The notes beneath the pieces are model-generated. The model was given only the letters and a program-made list of their open reading frames with translations, was not told the DNA's origin and did no database searches. A DNA stretch of 64,000 nucleotides from Stratiolaelaps scimitus (Eukaryota > Arthropoda > Arachnida > Mesostigmata > Laelapidae), in NCBI GenBank assembly GCA_019614645.1, contig JABWDB010000005.1, forward strand, positions 19,333,001-19,397,000. The letters are read 5' to 3'. The position numbers and the translations under genes are program-made. Positions 25,136 to 37,254 of this stretch are shown here, one piece after another (position 1 is the stretch's first letter; the number at the start of each line of letters is the position of its first letter).

Positions 25136-28100
25136 ATGCTACGCTTCGACGGGCGTGTTGCTGTGGTGACTGGGGCGGGAAATGGTCTCGGACGCGAGTA
25201 CGCTCTTCTGCTCGGGTCTCGAGGTGCGTCCAATACAATTTCGGATTCAAACCGTGCAGGGTAACACTGAGAGACACGATGAACGGCAACGAATGCCAAA
25301 GGATGAATATCGAATAGGCTCTATGATGAGAGGTTTATTGCCTAAGGTCTCGAAAAACAAGGTGTTCTATTGTCGCTTTTAGTAATCCTATTAATTTTCG
25401 CTATTGTAGGTTGTAAGGTTGTTGTAAATGACCTAGGAGGTGGTCGCGATGGACAGGGAGCGTCCTCAAGAGCGGCAGACGTCGTCGTCAACGAGATCAA
25501 GAAAGCCGGTGGGGAGGCTGTTCCAAACTACGACAGCGTCGAGGATGGTGAAAAGATCATTGCTACCGCTATCGACAATTACGGTACGATCGAACAGAGG
25601 ATTGGGGTGTGTGGAAGAAGTCTGATTTGATCATTCGACGATGAGTGTTTTCCCCCTTAAATAGCATTATATTGCCGCCGCCCCCCGGAGAGATAACGGT
25701 TGGCCATGAGACTATTTATGGCCGAAATAAGCGTACTATTTATTGTGTGTCTAATTTCGATTGTCCGTTGCTTGGCTTTTTGCTCAGGTCGAGTCGATAT
25801 TGTGATCAACAATGCCGGAATTCTTCGGGATAAGGCCTTCGTCAATATGACAGAGGCTGAATTCGATATCATTCACCGTGTGCATCTTAAGGTTGGTTTA
25901 TACTAGTCATCATGAGCTCCTCGTCGATGATAATTTCTCCGTAAATCCAAAAGCTCACTACAACATATGGTTTCAAAAATCGCATAACTATTCATTGCTT
26001 TATAGACACAGTAGATTCTCGAATATTGGCAATATTCCCTATTGTGCATACTCAATAACCTTAAACGATTATAGAGGCGCAGATAATAATTGATTCCCTC
26101 GCTTTGCAGGGTTCGTTTTCGGTAACGAAAGCTGCCTGGCCGCACATGCGGAAACAAAATTATGGAAAAGTCATTATGACTGCTTCGGCCGCCGGCATCT
26201 TTGGAAATTTCGGCCAGGCCAATTATTCATCGGCAAAATTGGCCCTGCTTGGCCTGTCCAACACCCTGGCAATCGAAGGCCGTAAATACAACATTACTGT
26301 CAATACTATGGTGCCCACGGCCGCATCTCGTCTCACTGAAGATATTATGCCGGCTGAGATCTTCGAGAAGCTCAAGCCTCACTTTGTTGCACCGGTAACA
26401 GTCTGGCTGTGCCATGAAGATTGCACTGACACCGGTGGGTGCTTTGAGGCAGCAGGTGGCTACGTGGCAAAGTATCAGTTCTTCCGTTCCGTTGGAAAGG
26501 CCTTCATCGACGAGAAGCTAACTCCTGAGAGTTTGCGAGACACTTGGGATAGTGTCACGAGTTTGGCAGGAGCCCGACCCCTCTCCAATATTCAGGAGCA
26601 GACGATCTCCATTGTACAGGCTCTTAGCGGTGAGGGATCGCCTGCAGGCGTCCTATCACCCGCACAAACCAGCCAAACGCCAGCTGAAGATCCGTCACTC
26701 TTCCGCTACAATATTGATTCAGTCATCCTCTACAACCTGGCTGTTGGTGTTTCGACAAAACAGCCTGATCATTTGCGATTCCTCTACGAAAATGCTGAGG
26801 ACTTCAGTGTGGTGCCATCGTTCGCCGTCATTCCATCCATGAGCGCGGTGTTCAACTCGGAAGAACTACACAAAGTGATTGGCAAGATCAACGGCGATCC
26901 TGCACGCATGCTTCATGGCGAGCAGTTCCTCGAGCTCATCAAGCCACTACCACCTTCAGCTGCTGTGAAGACGGACGTAAGTGGATATCAGAGCAAAAAT
27001 TAACTACACCCTTCCTCTGATTTAACGGTCCTCAAATATTCATGTTGTATTCGAATTCGAAAAGTTGAGGGTCCATATAATCCATATGGCGACGTTCTGG
27101 TAAAATGGAACAAGAAATCAGTCAAATATTGATTATGACGTACTCATGTGAAATAACGGTGACAAACAACGAATGCAACGGCGTGCTAGGGTTCCTAATG
27201 AGATGGTTAAACAATTCGATTACAGGTGCGCGTTGTAGACCTGCTTGACAAGGGCTCGGGCGCTGTTGTAGTAATTGACGCGGACACGAAGGATGCCAGC
27301 ACTGGGGAGCTCTATGCTCATTCGCAGTGGCTTGTGTTCTTCGTCGGAGCAGGGAACTTCGGCGGACCCCGCTCGTCTAATAAGGTAGCCTCACTGGCAG
27401 ATTATTGACGTGCGCAAGCAAATGATGTAAATTGGCCCATAAGTACAGTATGGATTTAATTAATTAGTAGCATTTCGATTTGTTGGATGAAGAGGGAATA
27501 TTAGAAATACAACAAAAAGTCAATTAGATCACTTTTGTGCCTCTATTTTACCCTATTTTTTAATCGAGAACTTAAGCATTGTAAAATTGCAGTTCCGGAA
27601 ATAAACCACAAATGTTAATCGTTAATTAATTGTGGTTACAGGTCATCCCGACGGCACAAATTCCCACACGCGAGCCCGACGCGGTGTTGGAGGATCGTAC
27701 GAGCATCGACCAGGCAGCTCTGTACCGCTTATGCGGTGACAAGAACCCGTTGCATATCGACCCGATGTTCGCAGCAATGGGCGGCTGGCAACAGCCCATC
27801 ATGCACGGTCTTTGCTCTCTGGGCTACTCTACGCGTCACGTAATGCGCGCCTTCGCCGACAACAACATGGACGCTTTCAAGTCACTCAAGGTGAGCAGGC
27901 CACATCAGCATTCATTTCATTTGGCATTGCCACATATGTATTCTAGAATTCAATATGTAGGACAGCCGACAAACTCAATGCACTGCTAATATTCATAGGA
28001 TGGGTTACGGTAAGGACACCCTCAATTATTCCCTTTTCCCCAATCGTTTATACACACGTATTTGCTCGTCACTATCCACGCAATAGTGAGAACCAATTCA

Positions 28101-31100
28101 GGTAAATCAAGTATATTTTTTCAAGCGATTTTCCGTTTATGTATATTGATGTGTTTTCCATACATATTTTTTACCCTCGGCCTTCTTGCAGCCTTCAGAC
28201 TCAACCCAATGCAAGCTTGAGCATATCTCACATATACAGTGGTGTGAATAAACTTAATAGACAATTGGCAGTCGATGAACTCTGCTCTTAAACCGTAGTA
28301 GATTGTTGGTCAACATATGCTGATAGTACTCGCTATTCATTCGAGATGAAATGAAAGCGAGTGGGAGCCTGCCAAGAGAAGTGAAAGCTCCCCAAACCAT
28401 AACGGTCCCGCCACCGAAGTTGCGCTTTGAGAAGTTTCCGCGGCTCTTTACGTACATCAGATAATAATAGCCATTAAATCCATCTGGCCCGGCCAAATTC
28501 TCGTCACTGAAGATGATCGGAAACAACACAGTACCTTTTAGATAGATGTGCACCCACAAGACCCGTTTTGAAAAACGTTGCCCCAATTACTCCCCAATTT
28601 CCAGTCTCTGGCCATATTGCTGCGAGGGAAGTTTAATCGCCAGTCATGCGGCGTTGTTGAAGACGTGGTTTTGTTTTCATCTGTGCCCGGATTTTAATGC
28701 GGATAACGCTTATTTGTCCTTAAAACCGTTGATCTATGAACCTGAAGGTTTAACTCTTACCTCATTGCTTCACAACTTATGGTCGAATTCGAGGCCAATC
28801 GACAGATGTACATGTCAGTTCACTGGCTGATCTTTCGTGAATGTCCCTTAGACTTATTAATACCATACGTCGACGGACTGCGTAAATAATTTTGCACTAT
28901 GCGACGACTTCCGCCAATTTCTCTGGCACTTGCAGCCTGGGTCTTTCCTCCTCGGTGTAAAGCAGTAATAAATGCTTTCACTGCATCAGTAAGTCTCGAA
29001 GCATGTCCCATGACTACAGTACAGTTTGAATGCTCAACACAAACTGAATTAATTCAGCGAGAACACTCGATAACTGAGGGTGCGTTATCATTTTGCACAA
29101 CCGAAATATGACACATTTTATTGTAGCAGGCTGTATGCGACGTCATATGCGCTGTCCTTTGCGGTTTGCATGTTATTTAACGTACATTAATCTGATACAG
29201 AATAAACGCCTCAAATGTGTATTCTCTGTAACGACTTGTTGAAATATGGATATGCGTAGAGTTTATGCACACCACTGAAAACGAGTTTTTTATCGTTATC
29301 TTTTTTCCTCTGATGATGATGATACTGCTGCTGGTGTCGCTCCCCCGGAGGCACTTATAGATCCAGTCACCGTTCAAATAAGTGTAGATAATAATAAGAA
29401 GCCCTTTATATAAAAGGTACATTACAATCTGCAATTAGAGCCTTGCCAAATTAATGCATATTTCATTTACTCGGTCATGGTGCAGGCGTGATATTCTCCA
29501 GGGAAATTAACAATCGTTTATATTGCTATACATCATACTTTTTTTTTGATCATAGACGGCTATTTTAGTTCCAGCTTGTCAAACAAGACTTTGATAGAGA
29601 ATTAAGGCATTTGGATGATGTGTTCAATTTTCACAGCCTCTTTGTCATATTCGCCTTTGTAGAGATTTGATTAAATCGAGCACATTCACGAAAGAAACAG
29701 AATATCTCATTAGCGGCATTACAAAAAATTAATACTAAATATTCAATATCGCTTCTGTTTGATCCTATGTCCCTTCATCTACCTTCACCTTGATTTATTT
29801 GCTAATCCACAACTGGCGATAATAATAGTTCAACCTTTTATTGTAGTGCTGTTTCAAGTCGCGCCCAGTACAACCCTATGAACTACAATGAACCACAAAG
29901 ACATCCACGTACTGGCTCTACTCCTCTTACTAATGCCATTCATAATGGCTATCATTGGTGATCGTTGTTGAAATAGGGTAGATTTTACTGAAATAAAATA
30001 GAACTATCCTCCAGTTGTGCACCAACTGAATCACACGGTTGCAAGTTATCCAAACCTGTGAGTGAAGTATCATTCACATTGGATATTCTATTCAATATGC
30101 GAGTATATGTAACCGCCAATCCGCTAGAGCCATGAAATGCGATACAAAAAAGTTCAGGAAGATATTAAGCCCTGCCCACGTGATATAATAGTTAGAAACG
30201 AATCGATTATTTTCTGCTCGAATAATTAGGCGGACACCTGAGCCGAATACGGTTGACCTCATGCAGCCAGCCTAGGTTAGATGTTGTCACTGCAGGGGTT
30301 GTCCAGTTCGTTCCTCTTAACGAAGAAGTTTTGACTGTGACCGACATTTCCAGCCCTCTAGTTAAACGCAGTTGCCTCGCTTAATTCTAAAAAAAAAAAA
30401 AAAAATAAATAAAAAAAAACGAAGAAGTTAGCTGTTAGTTAGCAGCACCGCATATACAAAAACAAATACGTTTATACAAACACAAGTTTCGTTTTAACGC
30501 AGCAGGCCCGGACACACCGTAATCAGGATTTTAGTTCTGTTTTTTTTATACAGAGTTTCATTCCGTTTACATGTATGTTTTCTTCTTCTTTTATTTAAAT
30601 CCGTTTGGGTAGCCGCTTTTGTGTGTCATTTCTCTTCAAATTTCTGGCCTTACGAAATGCCTCCTTCCCATCTTCGACGATAAGACGAGCTCCTTTAGTT
30701 GTCAACTGCTTTTCCTCTCGAGCCGGATATGAAGACACAGCCACGGCGGTGGCGTGCCCGTCCACCTTGGACCTGTGCGTTGATTGCATAATTCATCAGG
30801 AATTCACTTCCTTCGTGTGCGTGTATTTGTGAACTTGTACGACTGACATGATCTTCTTCAACAATGATGACACAAAGCGAAATAGTGCGATTTGCCCCAT
30901 ACATGAATAGTGCCAACATTTGGGCTTACCCTCAATTTCGCCGGTTATGTGCTATATGTTTTCCGACATTATAACATTTAGCCGAATTCTCTCTACTCAG
31001 TCGTGGGATGCCACAATAATTGCTATGCAGAAAAAAAGCTATATTGCTAAAGCAAATATTACTCGATCAGCCGCTCGTCGCGAATTGGTTGGCCACCGAC

Positions 31101-34100
31101 TGACCTGAACTGATTCTGCGAGTGAACAGCGAAAGGGGACAGAATTTCGAACACGTGATAACAAACCGAAGCAGTTACCTCCTAACTATAAAAAGCATAG
31201 ATGGTACGGCTATTTGCCAAACGATATAGCTTCCCCTGTGCTGTCTTGTGTGAATTCATCTTTGGGTGTGCGATTTGAGCCGGTGAAACAGCAGCTGTAG
31301 ATGCTACGTCCCATCGGCTGGGTGAGCCGTCAGCCAGCCTCCTCTCCTTGTGACCCCGCAAAGGCGAGGGTGACAGCGACGGGGCCAAGAACGTGCTAAC
31401 GTCACAGCAGAAGCACCCCGACTGCCACGGATGCCAAGCTTCAAGGCGAACACAGACAGCGGTTAGAAGAGACGGGCATCGTCTGAAGATAACTCTACCT
31501 TGACCGTCTGAAGTGGTCGTGTACTAGGTGAAGTCCATTTAAATACTGCAAGGTCCGCTTCATATACCAGCCATTGGATTCGGCTAATGTGTGGCCACAA
31601 TTCCACCTCAGTGAAGTGCACAGCAAGTTGGCCCCCTTAATATGACTGCTATGATATAATTTTTACCCATTTTTATTTCACGAGAACTAAAGCGCTTGTA
31701 AACTTGCAGTTCCGTGAGTAAACCTCAGAATGATTGTTGTTGATGTTAGCAGCAGCGAATAATCCGATTGTGAAGTGGTTAAACACACACCTAAGGATAA
31801 ATCAGAACAGCCCATGAAGGAGTGACAGCTTCGACCAACAATGCATAGTGACACGTTAGCTGCTCGATCGGTTTGTGGCACAGGTTTTGCAAAGAGGAGT
31901 CGGGGATGACGTACGATATCTAGTTAAGAGATAAGCATTTTTGGTGAAATCTAGGCACACATCCACACTCCAATGTAGCTCTCTCTATCTCTCTCTCTCC
32001 TCGTCGAAAACTGAAATGTATCCAAGGGCTAATTCGCGCCCACTGCAATATTTCTACTGGGACGAGAAAGTTACAGGTTGTATAGGTTTATAATATGTGA
32101 CCAATTTGTCCATTGTCTATTAAGGAACACTGGAAACAAATACTAATTCCACCGGTTACGGTTGACAATCCGTTCCTCTGCCGCCGGCGGATGTTAGAGG
32201 AAATGTACCAACTAGGGGTAGAACCAGCTAGAGGTGGAGGGGAAAATGGGTTTTAGTGAGTTTAAGAGTTTCACACTAGGTGGCAAGAGGCTGTTCTGTC
32301 ACGCATGTGCACTACGGGTTCTCGAAGCCCCCCATAAAAAAAAGAATAGAATCTGTTCTATGTGATGCTTATGCTGTATAATGTTTGTGAAAGTAACGTT
32401 ATGTTCTATTTGATTATTATAGGTTCGTTTCACCGGCCCAGTGGTACCTGGAGAGACAGTGCGAACTCGTATGTGGAAGGACGGATCTCGAGTCCTTTTC
32501 GAGACGATAGCTGTCGAAAGCGGCAAAACCGTCATTGGCGGCGGTGTTATCGAGCTCCATACACCAGGTGGTGCTCGCGCATCAACGCAGCCCGGGGCGT
32601 TTCACGCTGCACCGCATCAACCCAGCGGTAAGATGGCTGGCAAACCCGAACTGAAAACGGACATGGTGTTCGAGGGCATGCGGTTTCGTGTAGAGGAACA
32701 ACCCGATTTGATTGGCAAGATTCAGGCCATCTACGAATATCAGATCACCCAGGATGGCAAAACAGTGGCGACATGGACTCTCGACCTGAAGAATGGTCCG
32801 GGCGCCGTCTACCAGGGCCCCTGCAAGGACGGCAAGCCTAACTGTGTCGTGACGATCAGCGACGACGATATGTTTAGTATGGCGGTCGGCCAACTCGACC
32901 CGCAGAAGGCGTTCATGACCGGAAAGATCAAGATCCGGGGAAACATTATGCTTATGCAGAAACTACGCCTTCTTCTTAAGCCGCCACCGGAGAAGAAAGA
33001 GGACGCCACGCCTGCTGCAGCATCATCAGCCGGCAACGGTGAACTGCGGTGCAAAGAGATCTTCTCAACCACAAATGCTAAGGTGACCAAAAGCCCTGAG
33101 CTGGCCTCTGACATTCAGACCATCTTCCAGTTCGATATTCTCAAGGGAGGCCAAGTTGCATACCAGTACACTTTGGACCTGAAGAATGGCAAGGGATGCG
33201 GCTATGAGGGTCCGGCTAAAGAGAAACCAGACTGCATTCTAATTATGGAGGACGATATACTTGACAAGGTCCACTCCGGTAAGCTCGATGCCCAGCGTGC
33301 CTTTATGACGCAAAAGCTCAAGATTAAGGGCAACGTTCTCGCGAGTCAGAAGCTGGCTGACATCTGGGCAGATGAACAAGATAATAGCAGCGATGGAGAG
33401 AGTGCTCCGGCGCCATCGACCGGGGCCACGGCTGCAGGTCTGATCGCGCCGCCAGGTTCACCTAAAACTGTAAAGGCTGACTTCATCTTCAACATCTTCC
33501 AGTACCATCTGCGACAGGATCCCGCAATGGGTGAGCACATCGCCGGCCTTGTCAAGTGTATGTATCACTGGGTCATTCTTCAGAAGGGCAAAAAGGCCTC
33601 TGAATGGACGTCAGACCTAAAGTCTGACAAGGGAGATCTGTACAACGAAGCGCCCCGAGGTGGAGCCCATACAGAAGTCCAGATCACAATTGGTAAGTAG
33701 ATAAAAGGTCAAGAGTTGAGGCCTGTCAGATAGGGGAACAGCTGAGGGTCAGCTCGAAAAACAATTTTAAGTAGATAAAATAGTTGCACAGGCTTATGAA
33801 AGTCTCATCACAAGGTTGAGCGATCCATTTGTTCGTCTGTGTTGGCCAGGAATATGCGTCCACAACATAAAGTTGAACCACAAGTCGAATAGAAAATGTT
33901 AACACAATCTTCAATTCTCTTTTAGATGATGAGGATCTAGTGCAGCTGATGTTGGGCAAGTTGAACCCACAGAAGGCGTTCATGCAGGGGCGCCTGAAGA
34001 TCCGCGGCAACATCATGCTCATGCAGAAGTTCAACACCCTTTGGCAGGAGATCCTGAAAAGCGGGCGTGTTGTGGAGCTCAAGCTTATGGCGCCCTTGCT

Positions 34101-34470
34101 ATCCGATGGACAGCCTCTATCGGCCGAGCTCTGGAGTGACTACCAATTCTTCCGGCTAACCCAGCGATTGGCGCATCTGCCTGAGCTCGTTCAGGCAGCA
34201 CAAGGTCGGTCATACCATTTCCGCGTGAGTCAGGCTGGTCAACCCCGAAGTGAATGGACGATCGACCTAGGCACTGCTCCAGGTGCCGTCTATCGTGGCG
34301 CGCCAAAGAATACAGCCAAGGTGTGCGAGATCGCCATTGATGACCTAGCAATCCACCACCTCGTCGAGGGATCATTGGCTCCACAGACAGCATTTAGCCA
34401 GGCAAATGTTAACGACCGGCCCGCGCTTGAAACACTCATGCCATTGTTCCTTAGCAAAGCTAAGCTCTAA
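25136..34470 (+). CDS. HSD17B4: Peroxisomal multifunctional enzyme type 2 (HSD17B4/MFE-2) with four SCP2 domains
   Basis: Eight coding exons: 25136-25223, 25410-25583, 25788-25891, 26110-26976, 27226-27384, 27642-27890, 32423-33692, 33926-34470; 1151 aa against 736 in human. MFE-2 performs the hydratase and dehydrogenase steps of peroxisomal beta-oxidation of very-long-chain and branched fatty acids. The SDR domain has TGAGNGLG (12-19), NNAGILRD, Ser148 and YSSAK (Tyr161, Lys165). The hydratase-2 domain has the [10 protein letters not shown] motif at about 496-505 and HGEQ/LE upstream. The C-terminus holds four tandem SCP2-like lipid-binding domains (about 621-732, 753-862, 895-1014, 1020-1151), where vertebrates have one. 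It ends in AKL, a PTS1 peroxisomal signal. ATG 25136 follows an acceptor by 7 nt, so a leader exon exists. Intron 6 carries a Tc1-like element, intron 7 a small insertion at its donor. Confidence 0.95.
28237..29277 (-). mobile_element. Tc1-like transposon, internally deleted copy
   Basis: A 1.04-kb relative of the element at 11945-13342, in reverse orientation inside HSD17B4 intron 6. Both ends carry the CAGTGGTGTG-ATAAACT inverted repeat. TA flanks the left end, but the right flank is AA, so the duplication is mutated or lost on that side. Compared with the longer copy, about 360 bp covering the C-terminal catalytic part of the transposase is missing. Confidence 0.85.
28254..29011 (-). pseudogene. 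Truncated Tc1-like transposase
   Basis: The N-terminal HTH region ([19 protein letters not shown], then [19 protein letters not shown]) lies at 28820-29011. A second open part at 28254-28586 has [29 protein letters not shown] and [13 protein letters not shown], all typical of Tc1 transposase. It stops just before the inverted repeat, so the DLNPIENLWG segment with the last catalytic acid is absent. Non-functional. Confidence 0.82.
30319..30429 (+). mobile_element. Short poly(A)-tailed retroposed insertion
   Basis: A 58-bp body (30331-30388) followed by a ~30-base A-tract broken by two T's is flanked by a perfect 12-bp direct repeat, AACGAAGAAGTT (30319-30330 and 30418-30429). Poly(A) tail plus target duplication is the signature of target-primed reverse transcription by a non-LTR retrotransposon. 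I could not assign the body to a known small RNA or mRNA. It lies in HSD17B4 intron 6. Confidence 0.72.
33694..33780 (+). mobile_element. 61-bp palindromic insertion with 13-bp target duplication at a splice donor
   Basis: TAAGTAGATAAAA occurs at 33694-33706 and again at 33768-33780, bracketing a 61-bp insert (33707-33767) containing AGCTGAGGGTCAGCT. The left duplicate is part of the HSD17B4 intron 7 donor (G/GTAAGTAG from 33693). A roughly 90% similar, inverted copy sits at 43448-43508. Small size, palindromic core and target duplication suggest a mini-transposon or a truncated SINE-like unit; it has no coding capacity. Confidence 0.62.
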
Positions 34471-34971
34471 GCAATGCAGAATTTAAACTGTGTCACAACG
34501 TTTAGCGCGGAAGATCAACCAACACAAGGTCAAACGCAAAAAAATGGACGAAACCGTCAATACAATCACTATTTGGCCGATTATTTGTGCGTCACTGGAC
34601 GTGCCTACTTCATATCAGCTAAATTTCAGCTCCGATTAAAACGAAGAGGATCAGGTTCGCTGATGTCTACGTGCGAAAGCAATAATGAACAACTGCAACA
34701 AGATGCTCAATACACACACACACACAGAAACGATGAAGATGGAAAAAAACACGACACTGTGGTGGAAAGGCACAATGAGTATTATATAATCTACTTACCA
34801 CATGCAATATCCGAAATGAAGGAATGATTTCCTCCGCCGAAGTTGACAATACAATGATAGACACTATATTTTTTATATCTATGTTTATCATCTTTAAACC
34901 ATGGCCGGTACAGGTTCTAAGAGATATATTTTTGTTGTAACGTGACTGGGGATCTGATGTGAGAACTCCTA

Positions 34972-34977
34972 AATAAA
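34972..34977 (+). terminator. Candidate polyadenylation signal for HSD17B4
   Basis: AATAAA about 500 bp after the HSD17B4 stop. The distance is plausible for a 3' UTR, but no closer evidence links it to the transcript. Confidence 0.35.
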
Positions 34978-37120
34978 GCTGAGAGTTTTTCTGTCTACAT
35001 TTGAGAGTCTTACTTTGTGTTCGAAATATTTATGTTAAAGTTTATGAGTTAACCTAGGTGGATTGTTCAGGGACTGTCGCATACTATACCTCCCCATAGA
35101 ATTCATTTTCACACCACACTATTTGGAGAAAATATCGCAAACTCGATGATGTCAGAGTGGTGTGCCAGGTGTGTCCTTAGTTTAGTGGCTTCTTTTAGTA
35201 CAATGCCTCTATAGACGAATTGAGAGAACACTCTCGTGAACACACGTGACGAGACGTTGGTGCTATCATTCGAATCCGCTTTCGACGACTTGCAGGTGTA
35301 TACCGTTAAATATATTGTAGTAGAAGTTGTCGCTGACGTGAACTGCGATGAATCTAGTCCTCTGGCAGTTTCCCTTATCTTTCAGATAGCCACGGGTGGC
35401 ATGGAGTGTCTCTTGGTTAATTATATAACACAGGTGTACGCAAATTCAGAATTACACGTACGGCAGTTACAGCAGTTATGGCCCGACGTCTGGGTGCGAG
35501 ATCGACAAACAACAAGAACATATCCATATCTCATATAGAGAGATAACCGAGAAGTTTATTTACCCGAACTGGTCCTTCCTTCGAATTTGGTGGTAGTTGT
35601 TGCTCAAATGTGTCGGTATAGTGTACCACGTTTCATAACAACCATTGAATCAAATCATTTGTCCCTTTGTAAATCGGGCAGCCGAAAAAGTTTAGTTTAG
35701 TCCCTTTGTAAATCGAGCTCAAAGAGCGATTTCACGCAGAGAACTTATACAACGCCATTGTTTGTCAACTTCATTCGTCACCACTGCAAAACGAACAAAG
35801 TTCATAAATCATCACTCGGATATTGTTGTTGTCATCACAATACGAATTCAAGATGAAATTCGCGTTTCAGTGGCCCGTGCCTCATCGAGTGTGTCTACGA
35901 TTTCTCTATATTCGCCCATTGATCTCTTTCCGACGGCCGACTGTCCCCTCCTCTCCTCGAATGGTGCAACTCTCTGATTTGAGCCAGGCAGCGCCGTGTA
36001 TCTGCGTGTGTGTGTGTGTGTATGTATGTGTGCGTCCGGTGTAAACAAATATGGCTGCCTCCAGTCCTCCTCCATGGACATTTCAGGAAAAGAAACTATA
36101 GTCTGTGTACATTTATATTCTAGGCTCCCGTACATCATGTGATACTGTAGTACCGGTTGAACATAATTTCTGTGCGTTCGGGCCAGCGAAACCCTAGTCC
36201 CTATGGTATGTCGGAGCTGAGGTGATGTTGGAGCATTGCATTAAGCGACCATTGCATTAAGTTGCGAACGGCTATTCTAAGGGCGCCCCCCTTCCCGCCT
36301 GCCATCCTCTATATAATACAGTTTGTCTGCGGTAAGCAAGTCTATAAGAGGTATGCATATCCTGATACCTCGGAATTCATTGTTCGTCTCGGCGAGCCGA
36401 CAGCGATCGTTTTCGGCAAATTTTTCGACGGGGAAGGATGTGTACAAAAGTTCGGTGGGCGACGATGTATACAATTCATCTCGTTAATACAGTCTTGCCT
36501 CTCCACATCTGGGTATGGGTGTTGAATAAAAGGGCGAGCTATGGACGATGGAGAAATTTGACCAGGACGAATTTGTCCTCAGAATGTATTATCACCATGA
36601 AAGAAGATTTGTCAAGCAAGGATTTCGCAAAAGTACAATTGACCGTTTTACAACAAACAGCAGAAAAACATGCACGCACACACACACACACATAGATATA
36701 CATACATCAAAACGTCTATGAGTGACAGGTGTATTGTTCAACGCGCTGGTGGAGAATAGGATTCTTTGATTGCCGCTTCGGGTTCACCTTGTCGGCATGA
36801 GACGCTGTGATGTTTATACCTCGTGGAAATTCACACAATCACACTTCTAAAGAGGTTTTCCAAAATATTTACGAGATCAATGGTATTGTCCAAAATGCAC
36901 GGATTCCAGGAGATTAAATTCGTTTATCGACGTGTGCGGCCTTCCATGTCGTGTAATGTACATTGGTACCAAATATGAGTGAACATAATATAGTTTAGTT
37001 TTTGACTTCGTTTATTCAAAGTGTATTAAGTGTTTCGTACGATGTTGATTGTGCCACGGACGACGAATGAATTGGGTGAGGTGTGAATTAATTACTTGTT
37101 TGGGGTGTATCTTTCCGTTG

Positions 37121-37152
<32 letters not shown>

Positions 37153-37161
37153 ATTTTGCAG
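34978..37161. other. HSD17B4-SLC30A9 intergenic interval
   Basis: No gene is recognised. It holds a (GT)n repeat around 36005-36032, an AT tract at 37127-37153, and a YY1-like motif overlapping ATGGCTGCC at 36051 that may mark the SLC30A9 promoter. Small direct duplications occur at 35660-35710 (GTCCCTTTGTAAATCG twice) and 36233-36260 (CATTGCATTAAG twice). Confidence 0.45.
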
Positions 37162-37254
37162 CTGGTGCACGCGAAAGGCCACAAGTGACTCCCCTTGTCT
37201 TGGGGCTGTGGAGGATACAGGCAAACTCTTGGCTTCGGGACATCTAGCATCACG

